Shown: positions 7,438-15,544 of the stretch, one piece after another
Numbering within the stretch: the stretch's first letter is position 1
Layout: each line of letters begins with the position of its first letter
Assembly: GCA_964424335.1 (NCBI GenBank)
Contig: CAYRIY010000031.1
Coordinates: 1-32,984, forward strand
DNA from: CAYRIY01 sp964424335
GTDB lineage: Bacteria; Bacillota; Limnochordia; DTU080; RSA5
Direction: 5' to 3'
DNA: 32,984 bases
Program-made: the position numbers and the translations under genes
The notes under the pieces: generated by a model
What the model was told of the DNA's origin: nothing
Databases searched by the model: none
The model's input: the letters and a program-made list of their open reading frames with translations, nothing else

Positions 7438-9677
7438 ATGTCTGAGCATTTACTCATTGCTTTACTCATTCCTATCATCGCAGCGGGGATTGTGCCGCTT
7501 TCCGCCCGCGGATTGGGCCGTCGGATCGGCTGGTTCGTCCTGATCGTCCCTGTGGCGCTTTTTGGGTACTTCCTCACGTTCCTCGGGTCCGTCGACGCCA
7601 CGGTGCTACGCCACACGTGGGCCTGGGCGCCGACCCTCGGCATCGAGCTGACGCTGGCGCTCGACGGCATGAGCTTGCTATTTGCTCTCTTGATCACCGG
7701 GATCGGAACGCTGGTCGTCTTTTACTCCCTCTACTACATGGGCCCCGATGAAGATCTCACCAAGTTTTACATGTACATCCTCCTATTCATGGGGGCCATG
7801 CTGGGCGTTGTTCTCATCGAGAACCTCATCGCTCTTTATATNNNNNNNNNNNNNNNNNNNNNNNNNNNNNNNNNNNNNNNNNNNNNNNNNNNNNNNNNNN
7901 NNNNNNNNNNNNNNNNNNNNNNNNNNNNNNNNNNNNNNNNNTCGTGCTTTTGATCTTCATCGGAGCGTTCACAAAATCGGCGCAGGTACCCTTTCACATC
8001 TGGCTTCCCGGGGCGATGGCGGCGCCGTCTCCCGTGAGCGCCTATTTGCACTCGGCCACGATGGTCAAAGCGGGGATCTTTCTCATCGCCAAGCTCTCGT
8101 TGCTGCTTGGTGGAACGCCGCTTTGGTACTATACGGTGGCGGCCTTTGGGAGCGTCACGCTCCTGTTAGGCGGCGTGCTGGCACTGAGGCAGATCGACCT
8201 CAAGGCGCTCCTCGCGTGTTCGACCGTAAGCCAGCTTGGACTGATCATCCCCATGTTCGGCATGGGAACGGACCTGGCGGCGCTCGCCGGCGCAGCGCAT
8301 ATCATCCATCATGCGACGTTCAAGGGCGCGCTCTTCATGCTGGTCGGGATCATCGATCATGAGACCTACACGCGGCGAATCGACAACTTGGCCGAACTCG
8401 GCCGTCGGATGCCGATCACCTCGGTCCTGATCGCAATTGCCGCGCTCTCGATGGCGGGCGTGTGGCCCCTCAACGGTTTTGTCAGCAAGGAATTGATTTT
8501 TGAGGCGCTCCTAAACCCACCCTTTGGACCAAACGGTTGGACTTGGAGTTTCGCCGCTTTGGCCGTGCTTGGGAGCATTGCGACGACTGCGTACTCGCTC
8601 GTCTTGGCACACCGCATCATCTTTGGGCGCGTCGTGCGTAAGAACGACCCGCGAGAGGGCGTGAGGGACAACGAGTTTTTGCAGCGGGCGCACGATCCGG
8701 CCTTGCCGATGCTCCTTGCCCCGGCGCTCCTTGTTGGCCTCGTCGTCTTTTTGGGGATCTATCCGTTTCCGCTCGAGCGCCCGCTGTACCAGGCGGCCGC
8801 GGGCGCCTCGCTGGGCTATGTGCCTACGACGCACTTACATACCATTCCGGCCCTTGGACTTCCACTGCTCATGAGTGTAGTCGCATTGGGGCTCGGAGTT
8901 TTGCTCTACTTCAGGCTCGGAGCCATTCGGAGCATCTTGGCAAGGACGCGGCGCTCCTTGAGCGCGAACGCAGCTTACGACGCCATCTTGCAGATCCTAC
9001 ACGGATCTTCCGAGCGCCTCGAACGGGCGCACATGACCGGATTTTTGCGGGACTATGTCCTCTTTACGGCCGGCGCCTTTGTCCTGCTCATCGGTTACAG
9101 CGTCGCACGCGCCTTGTATGCCGGCATCCGGCTCGATCTCGCTCCTGTTACGCCGTGGGAATTCGGGATTGCGGTCGCGATCATAGTCTCCGCCATTGTC
9201 GCGGTCCTCTTTAACCAGCGCCTCTCCGCGCTCATCGCCCTTGGCAGCGTCGGGGCGCTGATCGCACTGCTGTTCGTCATGTGGCACGCGCCGGATCTCG
9301 CGCTCACGCAGTTGATGGTCGAAGCGATTTCGACCGTCCTCATCCTTTTGTCGTTCGCATACTTGCCGCAGGTGCGCCGAGAGGTGACGCCGCCCCGGTA
9401 TCGAGCGATCAACATCGCAATTTCCGCAGGATTTGGCCTCATGGTGTCGCTCGTGGCGGCGGTCTCCCTCGGCAACGTGTATTTTGAGAGCATCTCGCAG
9501 TATTTTGTCGAAAACAGCCTGACGCTCGGCGGAGGCACAAACATCGTGAACGTCATTCTGGTCGACTTCCGTGGCTTTGACACGTTAGGGGAGATCACCG
9601 TGCTCTCCATCGCGGCGCTTGGCATTCGATCGCTGGTGCGTCTTCGGGACCGACGTGAGAAGGGGTCGTCGCAATGA
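7438..9677 (+). CDS. mrpA: Mrp Na+/H+ antiporter subunit A, interrupted by assembly gap
   Basis: The largest subunit of the multi-subunit Mrp cation/proton antiporter, related to NuoL of complex I. ATG 7438 follows CGGGAGAAAA. The part before the gap holds LDGMSLLFALLITGIGT and FYSLYYM helices. After the gap come TKSAQVPFHIWLPGAMAAPSPVSAYLHSATMVKAG (split motif with the conserved Lys), KALLACSTVSQLG and HIIHHATFKGALFM, then the C-terminal extension with ALTQLMVEAISTVLILLSF and LVDFRGFDTLGEI (MrpB-like domain). The gap removes the WELTS-type helix carrying an essential Glu. The frame shift across it implies a true missing length of 3n+2; family length suggests roughly 250-300 bases. It overlaps mrpB by 4 bases. 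Confidence 0.95.
7842..7941. other. Assembly gap (100 N) inside mrpA
   Basis: Exactly 100 Ns. The flanking mrpA halves lie in different frames, so the real length is not 100 bases but 3n+2. Confidence 0.98.
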
Positions 9678-10147
9678 ACATGTTGATCATTCGAACGGTC
9701 TCTCCCGTTCAGCTCTACATCATGACCTTGTTTGCGATGTACCTCCTCCTTCGAGGACACAACGCTCCGGGGGGAGGGTTCATCGCGGGGCTTCTCACCG
9801 TGGCCGCAATCGTGCTGCAGGCCGTTGCATTCAACGTCCGTCACGTCGAGTATCTGCTGCCGATTCACCCTCCGGGATTTATCTTTATGGGGCTTCTCCT
9901 GGCCGTCGGCACCAGTCTAGCTCCGACCCTCTTGGGCGCTCCTTTTCTCGACCAAACATTTGCGCACGTCACGGTTCCGTTTTTCGGCGACGTAGAGCTT
10001 GCGACGGCGCTCCTATTCGACCTTGGCGTCTACTTTGTCGTGGTCGGAGCCGGGAAAATGATCATTTTGACCATCGCGGACGAGGAAGTCGATGCCGACG
10101 ATGGATCCACAGACGAGCGGCCAAAAGGCCAGCCGGCCGAAGGGTGA
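9674..10147 (+). CDS. mrpB: Mrp Na+/H+ antiporter subunit B
   Basis: A small membrane subunit, 157 aa, whose ATG overlaps the mrpA stop (ATGA). MNMLIIRTVSPVQLYIM, then LLLRGHNAPGGGFIAGLLTVAAIVLQ and VDLGVYFVV-like text (LLFDLGVYFVVVGAGKMII) are the hallmark segments of MnhB/MrpB proteins. The hydrophilic C-terminal tail (DEEVDADDGSTDERPKGQ) is somewhat longer than usual. It is required with the other subunits for Mrp complex assembly. It sits in the standard A-B-C-D-E-F-G order. Confidence 0.95.
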   Translation: MNMLIIRTVSPVQLYIMTLFAMYLLLRGHNAPGGGFIAGLLTVAAIVLQAVAFNVRHVEYLLPIHPPGFIFMGLLLAVGTSLAPTLLGAPFLDQTFAHVTVPFFGDVELATALLFDLGVYFVVVGAGKMIILTIADEEVDADDGSTDERPKGQPAEG

Positions 10148-10151
10148 TGGC

Positions 10152-10406
10152 GTGGAACTTCTTTCGATCGTGGTAATCGGTGTNNNNNNNNNNNNNNNNN
10201 NNNNNNNNNNNNNNNNNNNNNNNNNNNNNNNNNNNNNNNNNNNNNNNNNNNNNNNNNNNNNNNNNNNNNNNNNNNNNNNNNNNCTTACGGCGATCGTGAT
10301 CGGGTTTGCGACGACGGCGCTTGTGCTCGTGATCGCGTATCGCACGTACCAAACCCATGGCACGGACGACTTGGATCGACTGCGAGGCGCAGATGATGGG
10401 TCATAA
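10152..10406 (+). CDS. mrpC: Mrp Na+/H+ antiporter subunit C (NuoK-like), interrupted by assembly gap
   Basis: GTG 10152, just after the mrpB stop, gives MELLSIVVIGV, the usual subunit C start (NuoK relatives). After the gap comes the typical C-terminus LTAIVIGFATTALVLVIAYRTYQTHGTDDLDRLRG. The window holds about 50 real codons against the usual 110-115, so about 60 residues fall in the gap. Frame is preserved, so the true missing length is 3n+1. An upstream ATG at 10092 would bury the start inside mrpB and is unlikely. Confidence 0.9.
   Translation: MELLSIVVIGXXXXXXXXXXXXXXXXXXXXXXXXXXXXXXXXXXLTAIVIGFATTALVLVIAYRTYQTHGTDDLDRLRGADDGS
10184..10283. other. Assembly gap (100 N) inside mrpC
   Basis: Exactly 100 Ns. 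Compared with the usual MrpC length, about 180 bases are probably missing. Confidence 0.98.
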
Positions 10407-11804
10407 TTTGCTCGCGATACCAATCGTCATTCCAATGATCACGGGCGTGTTGCTCCTGATCATGCGCCCGAGCGCACTCAAGCGGTGGGTTTCGGCGCTC
10501 TCCGTCGCCGGCGGGTTGTTCGTGGCCGCGACCATACTGGCCAGAGTGTGGCGGGAAGGGATTCTCACACTAAACGTAGGCGGATTTCCTGCTCCGTACG
10601 CCATCGTGCTCGTGTCGGACTTGCTCAGCGCGATGATGCTGGTCCTCGCAAACGTTGTGACATTGGTCGTCCTTGCGCATTCGTTTCTCACCATCGACAA
10701 AGAGCACGAGCGACATTACTACTATTCATTTATGCAGTTTCTCCTCATGGGCCTCTCGGGTTCATTTTTGACCGGGGATCTTTTCAACCTGTTCGTATGG
10801 TTTGAGGTGACGCTCTTTTCCTCGTACATCCTCCTCATACTTGGGGGAGGGGCGTTTCAACTACGAGAGGGCATGAAATACGTCATTTTGAACATCTTCG
10901 CCTCGTCGCTCTTCCTCGTAGGCGTGGGGGTCATCTACGCAAGCCTCGGAACGGTCAACATGGCGGATCTCGCGGTGAAGATGGCTTCCGTTTCAAATAC
11001 GGGACTTGCGCTTGTGATGGCGTTCGTCTTTTTGATCGTCTTTGGCATCAAAGCGGCGGTTTTCCCGCTTTACTTTTGGTTGCCAAAATCATACGACGCG
11101 CCGCCGCCCGCGGTGTCCGCAATCTTCGGCGGGCTTCTCACCAAGGTGGGCGTGTATTCGCTTATTCGTGTCTTTACACTGATCTTTGTCGAGCACCCAG
11201 GAATCACCCACACGTTGATCATTTGGATCTCCGGACTGACGTTGATCGTCGGCGTCATGGGGGCCATCGCACAGGTCGACTTTCGCAGCATCGTCTCGTA
11301 CCACGTCATCAGCCACATCGGCTACATGCTCATGGGCCTTGGCATCTTCACGCCGTTCGCCCTCGCTGGAAGCTTATTTTACCTGGCGCACGACACCATC
11401 GTGAAACCTGCCCTCTACTTGATCGCAGGAGTAACCGAGCAGATCACGGGAACGACGGATCTTCGCCGCTATCGAGGGCTCATGAAAGAGTTCCCAGGAC
11501 TTTCGCTCGTCTTTTTCCTCGGCGCGCTTTCGCTCATCGGCATCCCGCCTTTAAGCGGCTTTTTTGGCAAGTTCGCTGCAGTTCAAGGCGGCTTTCTCGC
11601 AGGCAATTACGGAATATCCGCAGTGGCATTAGGCGTCAGCCTGCTCATCCTTTACTCCTTGTTTCAAGTGTTCAAGGAGGGCTTTTGGGGCGAGCCGGAG
11701 TCCGCAAGTGAAGCGTGGGTGCGTCCGTCAAAGTATCGACGCCTCCTTGTGCCCGCCTCGACGCTCATCCTCATCTCAGCAGCGATGGGTCTTGGCGCGG
11801 AGTA
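10396..11804 (+). CDS. mrpD: Mrp Na+/H+ antiporter subunit D (NuoM/N-like), 3' end lost in gap
   Basis: Proton-translocating antiporter-like subunit. The start is ATG 10396 (or the adjacent ATG 10393), preceded by GAGG and overlapping the mrpC end; MGHNLLAIPIVIPMITGV matches the family N-terminus. Hallmarks are DLFNLFVWFEVTLFSSYILL with the conserved Glu of TM5, KAAVFPLYFWLPKSYDAPPP with Lys, VDFRSIVSYHVISHIGYML, HDTIVKPALYLIAG, and SGFFGKFA. About 470 residues are present and the last 20-30 fall in the gap. The frame runs straight through the Ns into mrpE, but that is a coincidence of the placeholder length and not a fusion. Confidence 0.93.
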
Positions 11805-11904
11805 NNNNNNNNNNNNNNNNNNNNNNNNNNNNNNNNNNNNNNNNNNNNNNNNNNNNNNNNNNNNNNNNNNNNNNNNNNNNNNNNNNNNNNNNNNNNNNNN
11901 NNNN
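11805..11904. other. Assembly gap (100 N) spanning the mrpD-mrpE junction
   Basis: Exactly 100 Ns. It hides the mrpD stop and the mrpE start. The end of D plus roughly 65-70 N-terminal residues of E would need about 250-300 bases. Confidence 0.97.
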
Positions 11905-12180
11905 AGCATTGAAGTTGCCTGGCACGTGCTCTCGCCCGAACTCAAGATCTCTCCGGCGATCATTGGGTTGCCGCTGCGAGTCACGTCGGATGCGGAGATC
12001 ACGGTCGTGGCCAACTTGCTTACACTTACTCCGGGGGGCGTGTCGATCCACGTGTCCGAAGATCGCAGCACTCTATACATGCACGTCATTAACGTAGAAG
12101 ACCCGGACACGCCGCCGGCTTCCCTGATCGCGACGAAGGAGCGTTTTGAAAACTTGGTGATGGAGGTGACCCGCCCGTGA
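11905..12180 (+). CDS. mrpE: Mrp Na+/H+ antiporter subunit E, 5' end lost in gap
   Basis: Only the C-terminal 91 residues are visible. SIEVAWHVLSPELKISPAII, then VTSDAEITVVANLLTLTPGG and the S-x-D-x-S-TLYMHVINVEDP stretch, are diagnostic of MrpE/MnhE (usually about 160 aa). The N-terminal membrane helices lie in the gap. The TGA overlaps the GTG start of mrpF by 4 bases, showing translational coupling. Confidence 0.92.
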   Translation, partial: SIEVAWHVLSPELKISPAIIGLPLRVTSDAEITVVANLLTLTPGGVSIHVSEDRSTLYMHVINVEDPDTPPASLIATKERFENLVMEVTRP

Positions 12181-12458
12181 TTGTTTGGGTGTCAAACGTT
12201 TCGATATTGCTGTTGTTCACAGCGATCCTCGCGGCGACGTATCGACTTGTGGTAGGTCCAACGGTGGCCGACCGAGCGGTTGCCCTGGACGCGATCATGG
12301 TGCACATCTTGGCATTGATCGTCGTCTTTGCGATCAGAGAGAGTACGCCGGACTACCTCGACGCTGCAATGGTGATCGCGATCTTGTCCTTCTTGTCCAC
12401 GGTCGCAATCGGAAAGTTCATGAAGAAGGGTGTCATCATTGATCGAAGCGCTGACTAG
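12177..12458 (+). CDS. mrpF: Mrp Na+/H+ antiporter subunit F
   Basis: A small subunit of 93 aa with three membrane helices. The GTG start overlaps the mrpE stop (GTGA). YRLVVGPTVADRAVALDAI is the family's signature loop, followed by DYLDAAMVIAILSFLSTVAIGKFM. Length and sequence are typical for the MrpF/MnhF subunit, needed for a functional complex. Confidence 0.94.
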   Translation: MIVWVSNVSILLLFTAILAATYRLVVGPTVADRAVALDAIMVHILALIVVFAIRESTPDYLDAAMVIAILSFLSTVAIGKFMKKGVIIDRSAD

Positions 12459-12783
12459 TCTGTTTCTGCTTATCGGCGTCTTCTTTTCGGTGGTCGGGAC
12501 GTTGGGGCTGCTCAGAATGCCGGATGTCTACAACCGCATCCACGCGCTCAGCAAAGCCTCGTCGCTTGGTGTCGTGAGTATCTTGATCGCGTCGAGCATT
12601 CACTTTTTGACCCATAGCTCGGCGTTTTCCATGAAAGAACTCGCCATATTGGTGTTTTTATACCTTTCAAACCCCGTCGGCGCCCATGCAATCCTCCGAG
12701 CTTCCTACCTCGTAGGCGTTCCGCTCTCCGAACGCACCGTGGGAGACGCCTTGAAACACGAAAAGTCCACCCACCACGAGTAG
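12439..12783 (+). CDS. mrpG: Mrp Na+/H+ antiporter subunit G
   Basis: The last subunit of the operon, about 114 aa. TTG 12439 is preferred because AAGAAGGG lies 8 bases before it and it yields MIEALTSLFLLIGVFF, the standard N-terminus. GTG 12430 (adding three residues) is an alternative. Both overlap mrpF. GLLRMPDVYNRIHALSKASSLG is the diagnostic MrpG segment, followed by a helix with LYLSNPVGAHAILRASY. With G the operon is a complete seven-gene (group 1) Mrp set, expected to exchange Na+ for H+ and support pH and salt homeostasis. Confidence 0.93.
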   Translation: MIEALTSLFLLIGVFFSVVGTLGLLRMPDVYNRIHALSKASSLGVVSILIASSIHFLTHSSAFSMKELAILVFLYLSNPVGAHAILRASYLVGVPLSERTVGDALKHEKSTHHE

Positions 12784-12797
12784 CGCGGTGGATGGAC
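12765..12797 (+). terminator. Possible hairpin at the end of the mrp operon
   Basis: GTCCACCCACC (12765-12775) and GGTGGATGGAC (12787-12797) form an 11-bp stem with one mismatch, overlapping the mrpG stop. It lies between convergent genes. No T-run follows, so termination is only suggested by position. Confidence 0.3.
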
Positions 12798-12855
12798 CTC
12801 GATATCAGCTTTATCGCCGATCTTTGCTCGATCGATGGCGGCTTGCTTGACTCCG

Positions 12856-14061
12856 TCAGGCGCCTAGCGACTCCGAAGGTTGTTTTGGCGCCACGAGCTT
12901 GAGTAATATGGGCGTCGCAAGCGACGTCGTGATCGAAATCAACACCATCACGGTGTAGAGCCCGCCGGTTATAATCCCTGCCTGCAGACCGATGGCGGCG
13001 ACGATGAGGCCCACCTCGCCACGGCTGACCATACTTGCGCCGACGATGCGGGACTCGACCTTCGAAAGCCCCGTGATTCGGCCCCCGATGATTCCGGCGA
13101 TCCACTTGCTTGCGACCGCCACGGCGAAGAGCACCCAAAACAGGCCGACGAACGGACCAAAGCCGCTAAACGTCGCGACCAGACCGATCGAACCGAAAAA
13201 GACAGGCACAAACAAGGTCGAAGCGATATCGTCCATCTTCTCATAAATAGCGTGGCCGTCCGATGTCATGCTGATCATGAGTCCCATTAGGTACGCGCCG
13301 ATGATCGGCTCGATGCCAAAGACGCTCTCCGTCACGTATGCCGTACCCAATGCGACTGCCGCGGCGGAAGCGTAGATCGGAGGCGGCGTGTCTACCCGAA
13401 ACCGCTTGACGAAGTTAAAGAACGGAGGAACGAGGAATCTCCCGGCCAAAAAGACGGCCACGAAGAAGAGGGGGATTTTCCACATAAGCGCGGCCGCCGC
13501 GCCTTCGGACGAGGCTGTTGCCGCCGCGCCTGAGGCGCCGGACATTCCCAGGACGACTGTGAGTGTGATCAGACCCAAAAGGTCGTCGATCACGGCGGCC
13601 CCGAGCACCGTGACGCCACCTCGAGAGCCTAGGTAGCCAAGTTCCTTAAGGGTCTGCACGGAAATGGAGACGCTGGTTGCAACGAGGAGCGTCCCGATAA
13701 AAACCGCCTGGAACGTCTGATAGCCGAACGCCAACGCCACAACCCATCCACCTACGAACGGTAGGGCGACCCCGATGACTGCGACGGCGAACGAACTCTT
13801 GAAGTTTGCCATCAGACTCTTGATGTCGGTTTCAAGGCCTGCCAAAAAGAGCAAGAGGATGACGCCGACCTGGGCAAAGCCTGTCACGATCGGCGTATCG
13901 TGTACGATGTTGAGGAGGGCGGGCCCGAGTATGATGCCTGTCGCGATTTGACCGACGATCGGGGGCATTCCTACCCGAGCGGCGATGTCGCCGAAGAACT
14001 TGGCAGCAATGATTAGTGCGGCGATATAGCCAAATGAAAGCAGCAGCTCGTGATGGTCCAT
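12856..14061 (-). CDS. CPA2-family Na+/H+ antiporter (NapA/Kef-like)
   Basis: A monovalent cation/proton antiporter of 401 aa with about 12-13 helices and no cytosolic RCK/TrkA domain. The start at ATG 14061 follows GGGAGG. Motifs include GMPPIVGQIATGIILGPALL, LLFLAGLETDIKSL, TSVSISVQTLKELG, and AAVIDDLLGLI with tandem Asp at 159-160, the ion-binding pair seen in electrogenic NapA-type exchangers (family knowledge). SRGEVGLIVAAIG near the end is the usual crossing-helix segment. It is transcribed toward the mrp operon, giving two unrelated Na+/H+ exchange systems side by side. The ion specificity (Na+ or K+) is inferred only. Confidence 0.92.
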   Translation of the reverse strand: MDHHELLLSFGYIAALIIAAKFFGDIAARVGMPPIVGQIATGIILGPALLNIVHDTPIVTGFAQVGVILLLFLAGLETDIKSLMANFKSSFAVAVIGVALPFVGGWVVALAFGYQTFQAVFIGTLLVATSVSISVQTLKELGYLGSRGGVTVLGAAVIDDLLGLITLTVVLGMSGASGAAATASSEGAAAALMWKIPLFFVAVFLAGRFLVPPFFNFVKRFRVDTPPPIYASAAAVALGTAYVTESVFGIEPIIGAYLMGLMISMTSDGHAIYEKMDDIASTLFVPVFFGSIGLVATFSGFGPFVGLFWVLFAVAVASKWIAGIIGGRITGLSKVESRIVGASMVSRGEVGLIVAAIGLQAGIITGGLYTVMVLISITTSLATPILLKLVAPKQPSESLGA

Positions 14062-14341
14062 CCATGGGCCTCCCTAAGGTGTGTTGCATACGAATTCTTC
14101 CGAGCGGCCTCTTCCATGGGAATGGGGCCTACCTCGGCATCAGGACTTATATTTCTTCCAGCTAAATCTTAGAATCTCCTCGAATGAATTAAGACCAAAA
14201 GTAGAAGCGATGGGTCGGCGTTAAAGGTATCGGTTGATTCCCTCAGAAGATATCGTTTGCGTAAGACGCAATCGCTTGGGGTGATCAAAAATCGCGTCGG
14301 GGTTTTCGTATGGGCGAATCGTACTGCTTGGCGTCGGCTTT

Positions 14342-15520
14342 TTGAGCATCACGCTCAGTTGGGCGCTCTTCAACTCGTATGTCCCGATTTTTTTGCGCGC
14401 GTTTGTTCCTAGTTCCGCACTCGTCGGTCTTGTCATGAGTCTCGACAACGTGGCGGGGATGACGTTACAACCGTGGTTTGGCGGTCGGAGCGATCGCACG
14501 AGGACTCGTTTTGGCAGAAGAATGCCTTACCTGATGATCGGCATGCCCCTGGCCGCATTAGCGATCCCGCTCCTCCCGCAGGCGCCCACGCTCGTAGCGC
14601 TGATCCTCGCCATCATCGCCTTTGACCTTGCGATGAGCGTTTTTCGTGCGCCAACCGTGGCACTGATGCCGGACCTAACCCCCGGACCGTACCGCAGCCA
14701 GGCGAACGGCATCATCAACTTCATGGGCGGCTTGGGGGCCCTCATTGCCTTCTTTGTAGGGGCTGCACTATACCGTCAGGATCCGGCCTATCCCTTTTTC
14801 GGGGCCTCAGGAATGCTCATGTTTGCGCTTATCTTGCTGATCTTGGTCATTCGCGAGCCGGATCGAGCCCACATGAGTGACGACGACGTCCCTGCCGGCG
14901 GCATCCTGCGGGCCGTTCGTCGGCTTCCGCGCGAAGACCTGCCGCTCCTTTGGACGCTCCTAGCGCTGTTTGGTTGGTCGCTTGGGCAAAGCGCCGTCGA
15001 GACGTTTTTCACCACCTACACGGTGGTTTCGCTGGGATGGAACGAGAGCACCGGAGCGTTCTTATTCGGCTTTTTCGCCTTGGCGTTTCTGCTTTCAGCG
15101 CTGCCGGCGGGGTGGGTAGGCGCCCGGTGGGGCCAACACGCGACGCTGGCGAGAGGGTTGATCGCCCTGGCCGTCATTGTCGGAGCTGCGCCGCTTGCAC
15201 GATCGCCTGTGTTGATCGGCGCGGCGCTCGCCTTGGCGGGCGTCGCTTGGGGGCTGGTGACGGTGAACGCCTATCCGCGCATCGTCCAGCTTGGTTCCGA
15301 GGAGACGATTGGCACATCGACCGGCCTTTATTATTTCTTTACGTCCCTCGCCGCGAGCACGGGTCCTCCCGCAGCCGGCGCTGTGATGGACCTGATGGGC
15401 GAAGCGTGGCTGTTTGGATTTAGCGCGGTCTCGTTCGTGGCGGCGTGGTTTTGCTTGCGGCAGGCGGCTCGGAGCGCCGCAGCCGTCAAAAACGCCGGCG
15501 CGAGTCAGGCCGTCGTGTGA
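14342..15520 (+). CDS. MFS transporter, SLC45/GPH-like (sugar transporter type); N-terminus unresolved
   Basis: A 12-helix inner-membrane transporter, 392 aa from TTG 14342. MSLDNVAGMTLQPWFGGRSDRTRTRFGRRMPYL is the loop typical of SLC45/sucrose-type and GPH MFS proteins, and RAPTVALMPDLTP and GLVTVNAYPRIVQL recur in the family. A saccharide substrate is plausible but not shown. TTG 14342 cuts TM1: in-frame residues upstream (SYGRIVLLGVGF) look like genuine protein back to a TGA at 14282-14284, with no ATG or GTG between. A GGGGTGAT ribosome-like motif lies at 14278-14285. The gene may use an atypical start near 14291 or carry a frameshift. The 14062-14280 interval shows no other gene. Confidence 0.8.
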   Translation: MSITLSWALFNSYVPIFLRAFVPSSALVGLVMSLDNVAGMTLQPWFGGRSDRTRTRFGRRMPYLMIGMPLAALAIPLLPQAPTLVALILAIIAFDLAMSVFRAPTVALMPDLTPGPYRSQANGIINFMGGLGALIAFFVGAALYRQDPAYPFFGASGMLMFALILLILVIREPDRAHMSDDDVPAGGILRAVRRLPREDLPLLWTLLALFGWSLGQSAVETFFTTYTVVSLGWNESTGAFLFGFFALAFLLSALPAGWVGARWGQHATLARGLIALAVIVGAAPLARSPVLIGAALALAGVAWGLVTVNAYPRIVQLGSEETIGTSTGLYYFFTSLAASTGPPAAGAVMDLMGEAWLFGFSAVSFVAAWFCLRQAARSAAAVKNAGASQAVV

Positions 15521-15544
15521 CCCTAGTCCCGCAGAGCAATTGAC

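Noticed and set aside
10357..12180. Apparent MrpD-MrpE fusion protein
   Set aside because: The frame is continuous only because the 100-N placeholder lacks stops. The missing D C-terminus and E N-terminus cannot fit in 100 bases.
12439..14061. Idea that the convergent CPA2 gene is part of the mrp operon
   Set aside because: It is on the opposite strand, has its own ribosome site, and its coding end faces mrpG with only a weak hairpin between.
14062..14280. Possible minus-strand mini-ORF (MEEAARKNSYATHLREAHGW) upstream of the CPA2 antiporter
   Set aside because: No ribosome site precedes it and it overlaps the antiporter's own start region.
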